Shown here: one piece after another, positions 17,979-25,402 of the stretch
Numbering within the stretch: position 1 is the stretch's first letter
Layout of the letters: every line of letters begins with the position of its first letter
The notes under the pieces: model-generated
What the model was told of the DNA's origin: nothing
The model's database searches: none
Seen by the model: only the letters and a program-made list of their open reading frames with translations
DNA from: Streptomyces hundungensis
GTDB taxonomy: Bacteria; Actinomycetota; Actinomycetes; Streptomycetales; Streptomycetaceae
NCBI RefSeq assembly: GCF_003627815.1
Contig: NZ_CP032698.1
Location: 1,302,001 to 1,366,000 of the forward strand
Length of the DNA stretch: 64,000 nt
Reading direction: 5' to 3'
Translations under genes and position numbers: made by a program

Positions 17979-18482
17979 GTGGCGAATTTTGACGAGATCA
18001 ATCGAGGGTTGTTACTGGAGCTCCAGAAAAACGCGCGCCGCTCCAACCGTGAGTTGGCGCGCGCGCTGGGCATCGCGGACTCGACGTGTCTGGAGCGTGT
18101 GCGGGGTTTGCAGCAGAACGAGGTGATCCTCGGGTACACGGCCGAGGTGAATCTGGACGCCATGGGGCGCGGGCTGCGGGCGATGATCGCCGTACGCATC
18201 CACCCCAAGAGCCGGGACGCGGTCGAGTCGTTCCGGGAGTTCGTCCTCACCCTGACCGAAGTGCTGGACGTGTTCGTGGTGTCCGGAAGCAACGACTTCC
18301 AGGTGCTGGTGGCCGTGCAGGACGCGCAGCACCTGGAGGACTTCGTCCTGGACCACATCGCGCAGTATCCGTCGGTAGCGGATCTGCACGCCTCACTGGT
18401 CTACGAGCATCTGCGCCGGCGGCCCGTCGACATCCTTGAGTCGCGGCCCCCGCGGCGCCGCCGGTCGGAGCCGCCTTCCTGA
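17979..18482 (+). CDS. Lrp/AsnC-family transcriptional regulator
   Basis: A regulator of about 167 aa. The N-terminal winged helix is plain (GLLLELQKNARRSNRELARALGIADST), followed by the RAM ligand-binding domain (about 70-150; RAMIAVRIHPKS, GSNDFQVLVAV). The GTG at 17979 is chosen because the family sequence starts there, with GGGAG just upstream; the spacing is short and the frame is open to 17898. Lrp proteins sense amino acids such as leucine. With two LeuA paralogues and a transaminase nearby, this one may sense a pathway amino acid (inference). TCCGAAAT at 17950-17957 resembles a motif repeated in the main divergent promoter at 44.4 kb. Confidence 0.88.
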   Translation: MANFDEINRGLLLELQKNARRSNRELARALGIADSTCLERVRGLQQNEVILGYTAEVNLDAMGRGLRAMIAVRIHPKSRDAVESFREFVLTLTEVLDVFVVSGSNDFQVLVAVQDAQHLEDFVLDHIAQYPSVADLHASLVYEHLRRRPVDILESRPPRRRRSEPPS

Positions 18483-18513
18483 GGCGGGGCCGCCGGTCCG
18501 CGCCTCGGCGGCG

Positions 18514-19350
18514 TCACGCCGGGGCTCTGTCCTTCAGGACGAACGCCGCCAAGGCGGCGGCGGTCTCCGCGGGGTCGGTGAAGAGGGCGTAGTGGCCCCC
18601 CGATCCGGCGACGTGCAGCCGCGCCCCCTCGATGAGTTCGGCGGCCCGTCGTGAGTTGCGGTGCCCCACCATCGCGTCGTCCTCGCGGGCGACGAACAGA
18701 GCCGGCACGGAGAGTCGGGCGCAGGCCGCGACCGGGTCGTAGTCGCAGGTCGCGGAGATTCCCCAGGCGAAGCGGGTGAGCTCTTCGCGGCCCTGCCGGT
18801 AGGGCAGCGTCAGCATGCGCACCAGCGCCTCGTCCTGGACTCCCAGTGCGGCGCCCTCGTTGCCCCGTGGCCGTACGACGTCATGGAAGTGCGCGGCACG
18901 GTCGGTGTCGGCGGTGATCTGCGCGCACATGTCGAACACCGCGTTGCCCACCGGCGCTCCGGGTACCCCGTCGAAGAGGAGGGCGCCGTCGATCGAGGTG
19001 AACGACAGGGCGCGCTCCCCCAGCGCGTGCGCGACGAAGAGCGCGATGGACGCGCCGGTGCACCAGCCGGCCACATGGACCCGGGTGAGCCCGAGGGCGT
19101 CGACCACGGCCAGCGCGTCCTCGGTGTGCTCCTCCAGGCTCACCTGCCGTGCGGGAGAGGGGCCGGGGCTGCCCCGCAGCTCCCAGGTGACGAGGTTCAT
19201 TCCCGAGCGCAGGAACTGCCCTGCCAGGCCCTCCAGGAGGCGGTTCTCCATACCGACGGCGTTGACGAAGAGCACCGTGGGCAGGTCTTCCGGGCCGGCG
19301 ACGGCCACGTCGAGGGTGAAGTCACCGCTGCGCACCCGTTCACTTCGCAC
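18514..19350 (-). CDS. Alpha/beta hydrolase with Cys nucleophile, SyrC/CmaE-like aminoacyl shuttle candidate
   Basis: An alpha/beta-hydrolase of 278 aa. The nucleophile elbow reads GWCTGA, so Cys97 replaces the usual Ser. Asp224 or Asp225 (AREDDAMVG) and His253 (GSGGHYALF) complete the triad. In SyrC and CmaE, alpha/beta hydrolases with a Cys nucleophile move aminoacyl groups between carrier domains instead of hydrolysing them, acting next to SyrB2/CmaB halogenases. Here the gene overlaps the AvtA-like transaminase by 11 bp and lies near a small PCP and a SyrB2-like enzyme. The cluster also has an A-less C-T-E module that needs loading. The transferase role is inferred; an ordinary hydrolase remains possible. 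Confidence 0.8.
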   Translation of the reverse strand: MRSERVRSGDFTLDVAVAGPEDLPTVLFVNAVGMENRLLEGLAGQFLRSGMNLVTWELRGSPGPSPARQVSLEEHTEDALAVVDALGLTRVHVAGWCTGASIALFVAHALGERALSFTSIDGALLFDGVPGAPVGNAVFDMCAQITADTDRAAHFHDVVRPRGNEGAALGVQDEALVRMLTLPYRQGREELTRFAWGISATCDYDPVAACARLSVPALFVAREDDAMVGHRNSRRAAELIEGARLHVAGSGGHYALFTDPAETAAALAAFVLKDRAPA

Positions 19351-20578
19351 CGCGCATCTCCTCCAGGGCTTCCGCGAGCCGGGCGATGCCCTCCGCGATG
19401 ACCGTCTCGTCAGGGCTCAGGCTCAGCCGGACGCAGCGCGTCGCGTGCTCCGCCAGGAAGGGCGAGGCGAACGGCTCGACGAAGAAGTGACGGCCCGGCA
19501 CGACGAAGACCTTCTTGCGCTTGAGGGCTTCGTAGAGCACCAGGTCGGAGAACCAGGCGTGGTCGATCCACAGCCAGCAGAACATCCCCCCGTCGGTGCT
19601 GTGCAGCCGCCAGTCGAGGGCGTCGGGCAGGAGGTCGTGCAGCAGCTTCTCGGCCGTACGGCGTTTGTCGCGGTAGTAGGGACGGATCGCCTCGGTGGTG
19701 AGCGTGTCGATCGCTCCGGTGTTCAGGGCGAGCGCCGCCGTCGCCTGGATCAACTGCGGTGCGTGCAAATGGGAGTTGGCGGTGAAGGACAGCATCGCGT
19801 CGATCGCGTCCCGGGGCCCGATCGCGAAACCGAGACGCTCTCCGGGCAGACCCGCCTTGGAGAAGGTGAAGCAGTTGATGACGTTCGGATGCAGCGGCGG
19901 GTCCACCGCGCCCTGCGCGACGCCGGGAAACGGATCGCCGTACGCGTGGTCGAGCACCAGCGGGATGTCGCGTTCCTCGGCGATCTCCATGAGGCCGGAC
20001 AGGTCGTCCCGCAGGAGGGTGCGGCCGGTCGGGTTGCCCGGACTCGACAGCAGCATCATCCCCACCGAGGACTGGGCGCGCACGGCTTCCAGGTCGAAGG
20101 TGTACCGGAAGAAGCGTCCGTCCTGGAACTCCACACCGGGCTCGACGCCGACGATGCCACCCGCGTCCAGGCTGAGTCCCTGGTAGCCGGTGTAGTCGGG
20201 GACGGACGGCAGCACCAGCCGGCGCGGGCCGTCGTCGCCCGGTCCGGTGAAGACGGTCGTCGCCATGAAGGCGAGCATCTGGCAGCCCGCGCCCACCAGG
20301 ACGTTCTGCGGCCCGATCCCCCAGCCGTAACGGGCGTTGAAGTACCGCACGATCGCATCGACCAGGACGTCGGAGCCGCGCGAGGGCCCGTAGCGGCCGC
20401 TGAACTCGGCGAAGCCGCTCGCCACGGCTTCTTCGTACAGCCGGCGCCAGGTGTCGGTGACCTGGGGGATGGCGGCCGGATTTCCCGGACTGAGGTTGAG
20501 CCAGGTGTCGCCCGAGGTGTCGGTCGCGGCCAGCGCGATGTCCTCCATGATGCTGCGGATTCCCGACAGGGCACTCAT
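19340..20578 (-). CDS. PLP transaminase, valine-pyruvate (AvtA) type
   Basis: A fold-type I aminotransferase of 412 aa starting MSALSGIRSIMED at 20578; the frame continues to 20605 without a better start. It tracks E. coli AvtA closely: LSPGNPAAIPQV near 29-40, SSPGNPTGRTLL, VLDHAYGDPFPG and the PLP lysine Lys241 in FSKAGLPGERLGF. The C-terminus has VFVVPGRHFF and RLSLSP. AvtA exchanges amino groups between alanine and branched 2-oxo acids. With two isopropylmalate-synthase paralogues, the logical role is amination of an extended or branched oxo acid made by the cluster (inference). The downstream Cys hydrolase gene overlaps it. Confidence 0.9.
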   Translation of the reverse strand: MSALSGIRSIMEDIALAATDTSGDTWLNLSPGNPAAIPQVTDTWRRLYEEAVASGFAEFSGRYGPSRGSDVLVDAIVRYFNARYGWGIGPQNVLVGAGCQMLAFMATTVFTGPGDDGPRRLVLPSVPDYTGYQGLSLDAGGIVGVEPGVEFQDGRFFRYTFDLEAVRAQSSVGMMLLSSPGNPTGRTLLRDDLSGLMEIAEERDIPLVLDHAYGDPFPGVAQGAVDPPLHPNVINCFTFSKAGLPGERLGFAIGPRDAIDAMLSFTANSHLHAPQLIQATAALALNTGAIDTLTTEAIRPYYRDKRRTAEKLLHDLLPDALDWRLHSTDGGMFCWLWIDHAWFSDLVLYEALKRKKVFVVPGRHFFVEPFASPFLAEHATRCVRLSLSPDETVIAEGIARLAEALEEMRGAK

Positions 20579-20690
20579 CTTCGTACCCCTGGAGGAGAGT
20601 CGCACCGGGAGTTCCTTCCGTAGCGAGGACGCGTCGTCCCGTGGTTGTCGGTCGCGCGGCGGTGCTCGGAGCGCCGCGAGAGTTGAGCGG

Positions 20691-20721
20691 CGGGGGCACC
20701 GGGGTGTGCCCGGTGCCCCCG
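20691..20721 (-). terminator. Hairpin between the PCP gene and the transaminase gene
   Basis: CGGGGGCACCGGG (20691-20703) pairs perfectly with CCCGGTGCCCCCG (20709-20721), with a five-base loop. It lies in the 213 bp gap between the carrier-protein stop and the transaminase start. It may terminate or attenuate transcription from the oxygenase/PCP pair, giving the transaminase separate control. Confidence 0.6.
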
Positions 20722-20791
20722 GGCGCGGTAACGCGGGGCGCGGCTCGCCGTCCGTGCCGTCATCCGGCGGGCGGGAGCGAACCGCGCGGGG

Positions 20792-21019
20792 TCAGGACAC
20801 CGCGAGACGCGACTCGGCGTAGGCGGAGATGCTGCGCACCGTGGGGTGCCGGAACAGCTCGTCCATCGGGATCTCGATCCCGATCTCGTCGTGGATCGCC
20901 GTCTGCACCGTCGCCATGATCAGCGAGTGGCCGCCGAGGGCGAAGAAATCGTCGTCGTCGGAGATGTCTTCGAGCTTGAGGGCCCGTCCCCAGATCTGGT
21001 TGATCTTCTGCTGGATCAC
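20792..21019 (-). CDS. Stand-alone peptidyl carrier protein
   Basis: A carrier protein of 75 aa. DDDDFFALGGHSLIMA holds the phosphopantetheine serine, Ser32, and GHSL is typical of peptidyl rather than fatty-acid carriers. The GTG start has GAGGA upstream. It follows the SyrB2-like gene by about 55 bp. SyrB2-family enzymes act on aminoacyl-PCP substrates, and a lone adenylation protein (11386-12975) needs such a partner, so this PCP is the likely tether for the tailored amino acid (inference). Confidence 0.92.
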   Translation of the reverse strand: MIQQKINQIWGRALKLEDISDDDDFFALGGHSLIMATVQTAIHDEIGIEIPMDELFRHPTVRSISAYAESRLAVS

Positions 21020-21075
21020 GCTTGCGTCCTCTCTGCCCTTCGTCGTCCGGATTCCCGGTTCGTGGACGAAGTGAG

Positions 21076-22050
21076 TCAGTGGGTGTTCTTGACGGCGAAG
21101 GGCTCGCCGTGAGCGTTGGTGGTACGGATCCGGTTGTGCCCGAAGGTGTCCCGGCCCGAGACCACGACGGTGCCGTAGTCCTTCAGGTCGAAGTCCTGCC
21201 CGTGCGCGGTGTAGGCGTCCTGGTCCGGGTAGACCCGGACGTGCGTCGGCACATAGCGCGAGGTGATGGCGAACCGGGTGTCACGCTCGGTGATGTTGGG
21301 CAGTGCGCCGTGGACGCAGGAGGCCGTGAAGATGAGCGCTTCGCCCGGCTGCATCTCGACGTCCACCACGTCCTCCGGGCGCGGCTCCCAGTTCGGGTCC
21401 ACGGCGAAGTCGGAGAAGTCGTACCCGTAGAAACCGGTGTCCTTCGTGAACGTCGTCTCGTGGTCGTTCTCGTAACGGCTCTCGCGGCCACGGGCCGGCG
21501 ACTTGCTCTCGTCGAAGATGCGGTCGCGGTGCGAACCACGGACGAAGCGCATGCAGCCCGTCTTCTTCGTCGCCGGGGTGAACGTCGTCCACACCGTGAT
21601 GTCGATGTAGGCGTTCCAGTCCGACTTCGTCGGCAGCAGCTGCGGCTTGCCGGTGGCGTAACTGTAGTCACGGACCTGGTGCCACTCGGTGCCGCGGGAA
21701 CCCGGGAACTTGGCGAAGAACTCCGTACGCCACGACAGCACGTCGGGGCCGAGGATGGCGTTCAGGTACTTCAGGATCGTGGGGTGCGTGACATGGCGCG
21801 ACAGCTCGGGGATGTCGAGGTGCCGGTCGTAGTTCATGCTGTTGTGGAACACCGAGTGCGTGGTGTCCTGATTCTTGACGCGGACCTCGCGCAGGATCTC
21901 GGCCGCCTCGTCGGGCTCATAGAGCTTGATCGGGCCGATGAAACCGTCCTGCATGAACTGATCGATTTCACCCTTGATGTCCTCGGGCACGATCGCGTTG
22001 TCGGCGATCGCGATGTCGGACCCGCTGGGACCGATATGAGTTTCGGTCAT
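21076..22050 (-). CDS. SyrB2-like non-haem Fe(II)/2-oxoglutarate enzyme with His-Gln-Val (halogenase candidate)
   Basis: A 324 aa protein that I recognise as collinear with SyrB2: NYDRHLD near 73-79, RTEFFAKFPG at 108, TEWHQV at 121, ATGKPQL, ITVWTTFT, GFYGYDF, SRYVPTHVRVYPD and DLKDYGTV. Iron ligands His124 and His247 and the 2-oxoglutarate Arg265 are present. The third ligand position, Asp/Glu in hydroxylases and Ala in SyrB2, is Val126. Loss of the carboxylate opens a halide site in known halogenases, so chlorination of a PCP-bound amino acid is likely. Val at this place is unusual to my knowledge, and other chemistry or inactivity is possible. The start MTETHIG was chosen over an ATG nine codons upstream. 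The PCP gene follows. Confidence 0.85.
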   Translation of the reverse strand: MTETHIGPSGSDIAIADNAIVPEDIKGEIDQFMQDGFIGPIKLYEPDEAAEILREVRVKNQDTTHSVFHNSMNYDRHLDIPELSRHVTHPTILKYLNAILGPDVLSWRTEFFAKFPGSRGTEWHQVRDYSYATGKPQLLPTKSDWNAYIDITVWTTFTPATKKTGCMRFVRGSHRDRIFDESKSPARGRESRYENDHETTFTKDTGFYGYDFSDFAVDPNWEPRPEDVVDVEMQPGEALIFTASCVHGALPNITERDTRFAITSRYVPTHVRVYPDQDAYTAHGQDFDLKDYGTVVVSGRDTFGHNRIRTTNAHGEPFAVKNTH

Positions 22051-22467
22051 CGTGAGGTCACGTTCCTTTCGCTGCACTGTCGAATCGGTCCGTAGCTGCC
22101 GAAGCCCGCGTACGGTCGAAAGGCACGGGCCGCCCGTGAGTCGACTGTCGCCCTGAAACCACTCGACGGGCTTGTGGCGCCTTCCGGAATCATCGTCAGC
22201 GGTGTGGTCCTCGCCGGATCCTCGTCATGTCCTCGCCCGGGGCCTTGGGGCGGGACGGCTGCTCCCGCCCACGTCCGGGGCGTGTGGGTAGGCAAACCCG
22301 CGCGCGTGGACGGGACTTGACAGGACGTGACGGGCCTTTGATGCTGTGACGGTTTGAGCGGTCCCGATTCTGCTCCCGCTCCCGCCGGATCGCGCATTCT
22401 CCACCGCCGCGGACTGCCGGGGTGCGGCACGGCAGCCGGCCGCGACGCGCGGTTTCCAGGAGGAACA
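22051..22467. other. Divergent gap between the SyrB2-like and cupin genes
   Basis: About 417 bp without a gene. It should hold promoters for both directions, but I see no convincing -35/-10 pair, phased repeat or hairpin. Confidence 0.4.
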
Positions 22468-22839
22468 ATGGCCAGGCCCGACATGCCGGTGAACGTCGCC
22501 GAAAAACTCTCCAAAGTCACCGAGTACTGGTCGCCGAAGACGATTCTCGAGGCCAATGGCTACGAGATGAAGGCGGTGAAGGTGAAGGGAGAATTCGTCT
22601 GGCACGATCACCCGGAGGGCGACGAACTGTTCATCGTGGTCAAGGGGGAACTGACCATCGATCTGCGCGACCGGCAGAGCGTCACGCTGGGCGCCGGGGA
22701 CATGTTCGTCGTGCCACGGGGCGTGCAGCACCGCCCGGTCGCGCCGGAGGAGTGTGAGGTCCTGATCATGGATGCGGCCGGTGTGGTCAACACCGGTGGC
22801 GTTGCCAGTGAGTTGACCGCCCAGGACGAGTGGATCTGA
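22468..22839 (+). CDS. Cupin-domain protein
   Basis: A single-domain cupin of 123 aa. Motif 1 reads FVWHDHPEGDELFIVVKG, with His, His and Glu metal ligands; motif 2 is GDMFVVPRGVQHRP, with the last His ligand. The ATG has a strong CAGGAGGAACA site. Small cupins of this kind may be isomerases, dioxygenases or non-enzymatic binders. It is the only plus-strand gene in this part of the cluster and converges on the flavin reductase gene. Because it neighbours the SyrB2-like gene, it could act on the halogenated intermediate, but nothing in the sequence proves this. Confidence 0.85.
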   Translation: MARPDMPVNVAEKLSKVTEYWSPKTILEANGYEMKAVKVKGEFVWHDHPEGDELFIVVKGELTIDLRDRQSVTLGAGDMFVVPRGVQHRPVAPEECEVLIMDAAGVVNTGGVASELTAQDEWI

Positions 22840-22904
22840 CCGGGGCGACCCCACGCCACCAGGGTCCGCCGCGGGCTTCGACCTGTGCCCGCGCCTGCTC
22901 GGCA

Positions 22905-23498
22905 TCACGGCCGGCGCGCAGGTCTTGCGCCCGGGCCGTCGGCGACCGGGCGGGCAGGGCCGACCGGCTCAAGACTCCCGTGCAGATGGACGAGGCTGCC
23001 GGTCGGCGCCCCCAGCTCGACGTGCTCCACCGCGCCCACCATCAAGTGGTGGTCGCCGAGCTCGACTTGGCGGTAGGGCGAACAGATCATCCAGCTCTGG
23101 CACGCATCGATGAGCGGCACTCCGTGGGGTCCCAGGTGCCAGCCGGTGGGCCGGGCGAACCGGTCGATGCCCCGCGTCGCGAACCGCTGAGCCACCGCGG
23201 CCTGGTCGGCGCCGAGCAGCTGGACACCGAACCAGTCGCAGTCCCTGATCTCGGCCCACGTGTTCGAGACCGTGGCCAGAGCGACGGATATCAGTGCCGG
23301 GGTGGCGCTGACGGAGGTGAGCGAGGTGACCGTCACGCCCACGGGGCCGGCCGCTCCGGCGGCGGTGAGCACCGCGACCCCCGCGGCATGCGGACGCAGG
23401 GCGGACCGCAACGCCGATCCGTCGACGGTCAGGCCGTGGTTCCCGGCTCGGACGGGCGGCGGGACGTCGACCTCGGTCGTGCTGTGGTGGGGACTCAC
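22905..23498 (-). CDS. Flavin reductase (FMN-binding split-barrel family)
   Basis: A flavin reductase-like protein of 197 aa. The GTG at 23498 is preceded by GAGGAG at proper spacing. The family signature covers about 25-165: LRPHAAGVAVLTA, GVTVTSLTSVSATPALISVAL, FGVQLLGADQAAVAQRFA and the late GDHHLMVGAVEHVEL. Such enzymes give free FMNH2 to two-component monooxygenases. The natural partner is the luciferase-like monooxygenase at 36592-37713, the only flavin monooxygenase seen in the window. It is the last gene of the long minus-strand operon, 34 bp after the second leuA paralogue. The C-terminal 25 residues are Pro/Arg-rich. Confidence 0.9.
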   Translation of the reverse strand: MSPHHSTTEVDVPPPVRAGNHGLTVDGSALRSALRPHAAGVAVLTAAGAAGPVGVTVTSLTSVSATPALISVALATVSNTWAEIRDCDWFGVQLLGADQAAVAQRFATRGIDRFARPTGWHLGPHGVPLIDACQSWMICSPYRQVELGDHHLMVGAVEHVELGAPTGSLVHLHGSLEPVGPARPVADGPGARPARRP

Positions 23499-23532
23499 CA
23501 GCGTTCTCCTCGGGGCGTGGCGGGCGGTCGCG

Positions 23533-25320
23533 TCATGTTCGGGCCGTGTTGTTGAGTGCGTTGGTGACGGCGTTGAGCCGCGCGGTGGGCTCGTCGTCCG
23601 CGAGGGCGGCTCCGAACCCGCTGCCGCCGGGCGCCGTGACACGGGCGTACGCGGCGAACCCCGGCCGGTCCGGGACACGTGTCTCGTGGGAGTGCACATC
23701 GTCCAGGGTCAGGTCGCGACCGTACGAACCCAATGCCGCCACGTACGCCGCGGCGAGTTCGGGGCCGCTGCCGCGGATGTGCGCGGCCCGGCCGTCGTCG
23801 CCGACCACGACGGCGTCCACCCCCACCTCGTCGCCCGGGACGACACGGAACTCCTTGAGCACCAGTCCCGGTTCCTCGACGTCGACGTAGCACTGCTCGA
23901 AGAGGTCTCTCAGGTCGCGCGCGCTGAGCTCCCCGCCGTTGCCGTCCGCGACGCGCTGCACTCTCGCCGCGAAATCGATCCGCATCGGCCTGGGCAGGTC
24001 GAGACCGTAGGACGACTTCAGCAGATGAGCCATTCCCCCCTTGCCCGACTGGCTGTTGACGCGGACCACGGACTCGTAGGAGAGGCCGATGTCGCGGGGG
24101 TCGACGGGCAGGTACGGGACCTGCCAGGGCACGGCGGACGACGACCCCGCCGCGTTCGCCAGCCGGTCCACCTCGGCCAGACCCTTGGCGATGGCGTCCT
24201 GGTGCGTCCCCGAGAACGCGGTGTGGACCAGTTCGCCCGCGTACGGATGCCGGGCCGGGACCGGCATCCGGTTGGCGTACTCCACGGTCCGGCGGACCGC
24301 GTCGATGTCGGAGAGATCGAGCTGCGGGTCGATGCCTTGCGTGAAGTGATTGAGGGCGAGCGTCACCAGGCAGACGTTGCCGGTGCGCTCTCCGTTGCCG
24401 AAAAGGGTTCCCTCGATCCGGTCCGCCCCGGCCAGGACGGCCAGCTCCGCCGAGGCCACGGCGGTGCCGCGGTCGTTGTGCGGGTGCACGGAGAGGATCA
24501 CCGACTCACGGCGGTCGATGCGGCGGTGCATCCATTCGACCTGATCGGCGAAGACGTTGGGCGAGTCGGTCTCGACGGTCGTCGGCAGGTTCAGGGTCAC
24601 CGGACGGTCGGGGCTCGCGTCCCAGACGTCGATGACGGCGTTGGAGACGTCGAGGGCGAAGTCCGGTTCGGTGACGTTGAAGGTCTCGGGTGAGTACTCG
24701 AACCGCAGGCGGCTGTGGACCGCGGCGTCGGCACGGCGCGCGATGAGTTCCGCGGAGCGCAGCGCCATGTCCCGCACTTCGTCGCGGCTCATGCCGAAGA
24801 CCGTGTCCCGCCACAGACAGGCGGTCGCGTTGCACAGGTGGACCATCGCGCGGTCGGCGCCCGCTATCGCCTCGAAGGTCCGGTCGATCAACTCCGGCCG
24901 TGCCGGGGTGAAGACGGAGATCGTGACGTCGTCGGGGATCAGGTCCTTCTCGATCAGGGTGCGAACGAACGCGAAGTCCGTCTCGCTCGCGGACGGGTAG
25001 CCGACTTCGATGTCCTTGAACCCGATGCGCACCAACAGGTCGAACAGCCGGCTCTTGCGGTCGATGTCCATCGGTGTACTCAGCGCCTGGTTGCCGTCCC
25101 GGAGGTCGACCGACGCCCACAGGGGAGCGCGGGTCGGTGTGCGGGCGGGCCAGGTCCGGGTGCTGCTGTCGAAGGCCGGCCGGGGGTGCTCACGGGCGTA
25201 GCGGGCGAAGGGCATGGCGGAGGCGCGCTGGGTGTTCCAGGCGGGCTGGTCCGCGGGCGACGCCCCGAAGGGGGCCCCGGGCAGGCGGGGTGCGGGCGGA
25301 GGGCTGGTGCGATTGGCCAT
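23533..25320 (-). CDS. 2-isopropylmalate synthase paralogue (LeuA-like), copy 2
   Basis: A second acetyl-CoA/2-oxo acid condensing enzyme, 595 aa from the ATG at 25320 (GAGGAGAAGG upstream). It keeps WASVDLRDGNQAL, HPHNDRGTAVASAEL and GNGERTGN. Like copy 1 it has an altered pocket strand, VHLCNATACLWR, and YSPETFNVTEP. The LeuA dimer-type domain fills the last 130 residues. The two copies are far more like each other than like the leucine-pathway enzyme I remember, so one pathway probably uses both, either for two rounds of extension or with different oxo acids (inference). No leuB or leuCD homologue was seen, so later steps would borrow primary enzymes. Confidence 0.9.
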   Translation of the reverse strand: MANRTSPPPAPRLPGAPFGASPADQPAWNTQRASAMPFARYAREHPRPAFDSSTRTWPARTPTRAPLWASVDLRDGNQALSTPMDIDRKSRLFDLLVRIGFKDIEVGYPSASETDFAFVRTLIEKDLIPDDVTISVFTPARPELIDRTFEAIAGADRAMVHLCNATACLWRDTVFGMSRDEVRDMALRSAELIARRADAAVHSRLRFEYSPETFNVTEPDFALDVSNAVIDVWDASPDRPVTLNLPTTVETDSPNVFADQVEWMHRRIDRRESVILSVHPHNDRGTAVASAELAVLAGADRIEGTLFGNGERTGNVCLVTLALNHFTQGIDPQLDLSDIDAVRRTVEYANRMPVPARHPYAGELVHTAFSGTHQDAIAKGLAEVDRLANAAGSSSAVPWQVPYLPVDPRDIGLSYESVVRVNSQSGKGGMAHLLKSSYGLDLPRPMRIDFAARVQRVADGNGGELSARDLRDLFEQCYVDVEEPGLVLKEFRVVPGDEVGVDAVVVGDDGRAAHIRGSGPELAAAYVAALGSYGRDLTLDDVHSHETRVPDRPGFAAYARVTAPGGSGFGAALADDEPTARLNAVTNALNNTART

Positions 25321-25402
25321 GATCCTTCTCCTCAACGGCACTGGAGGGTACGGATGGTGTCGGCCCGGGGCTCACGGCGGCTGGCGGCCCGGGGGGTGCG
25401 GG

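Noticed and set aside
21076..22050. Ordinary PhyH-type amino acid hydroxylase
   Set aside because: The fold family fits, but the required His-x-Asp is His-Gln-Val, and the motif order is that of SyrB2. I keep hydroxylation only as a fallback.
22468..22839. CmaC-like cyclopropane-forming partner of the halogenase candidate
   Set aside because: CmaC belongs to the vicinal oxygen chelate fold, while this protein is a clear cupin. The idea rests only on gene position, so no such function is claimed.
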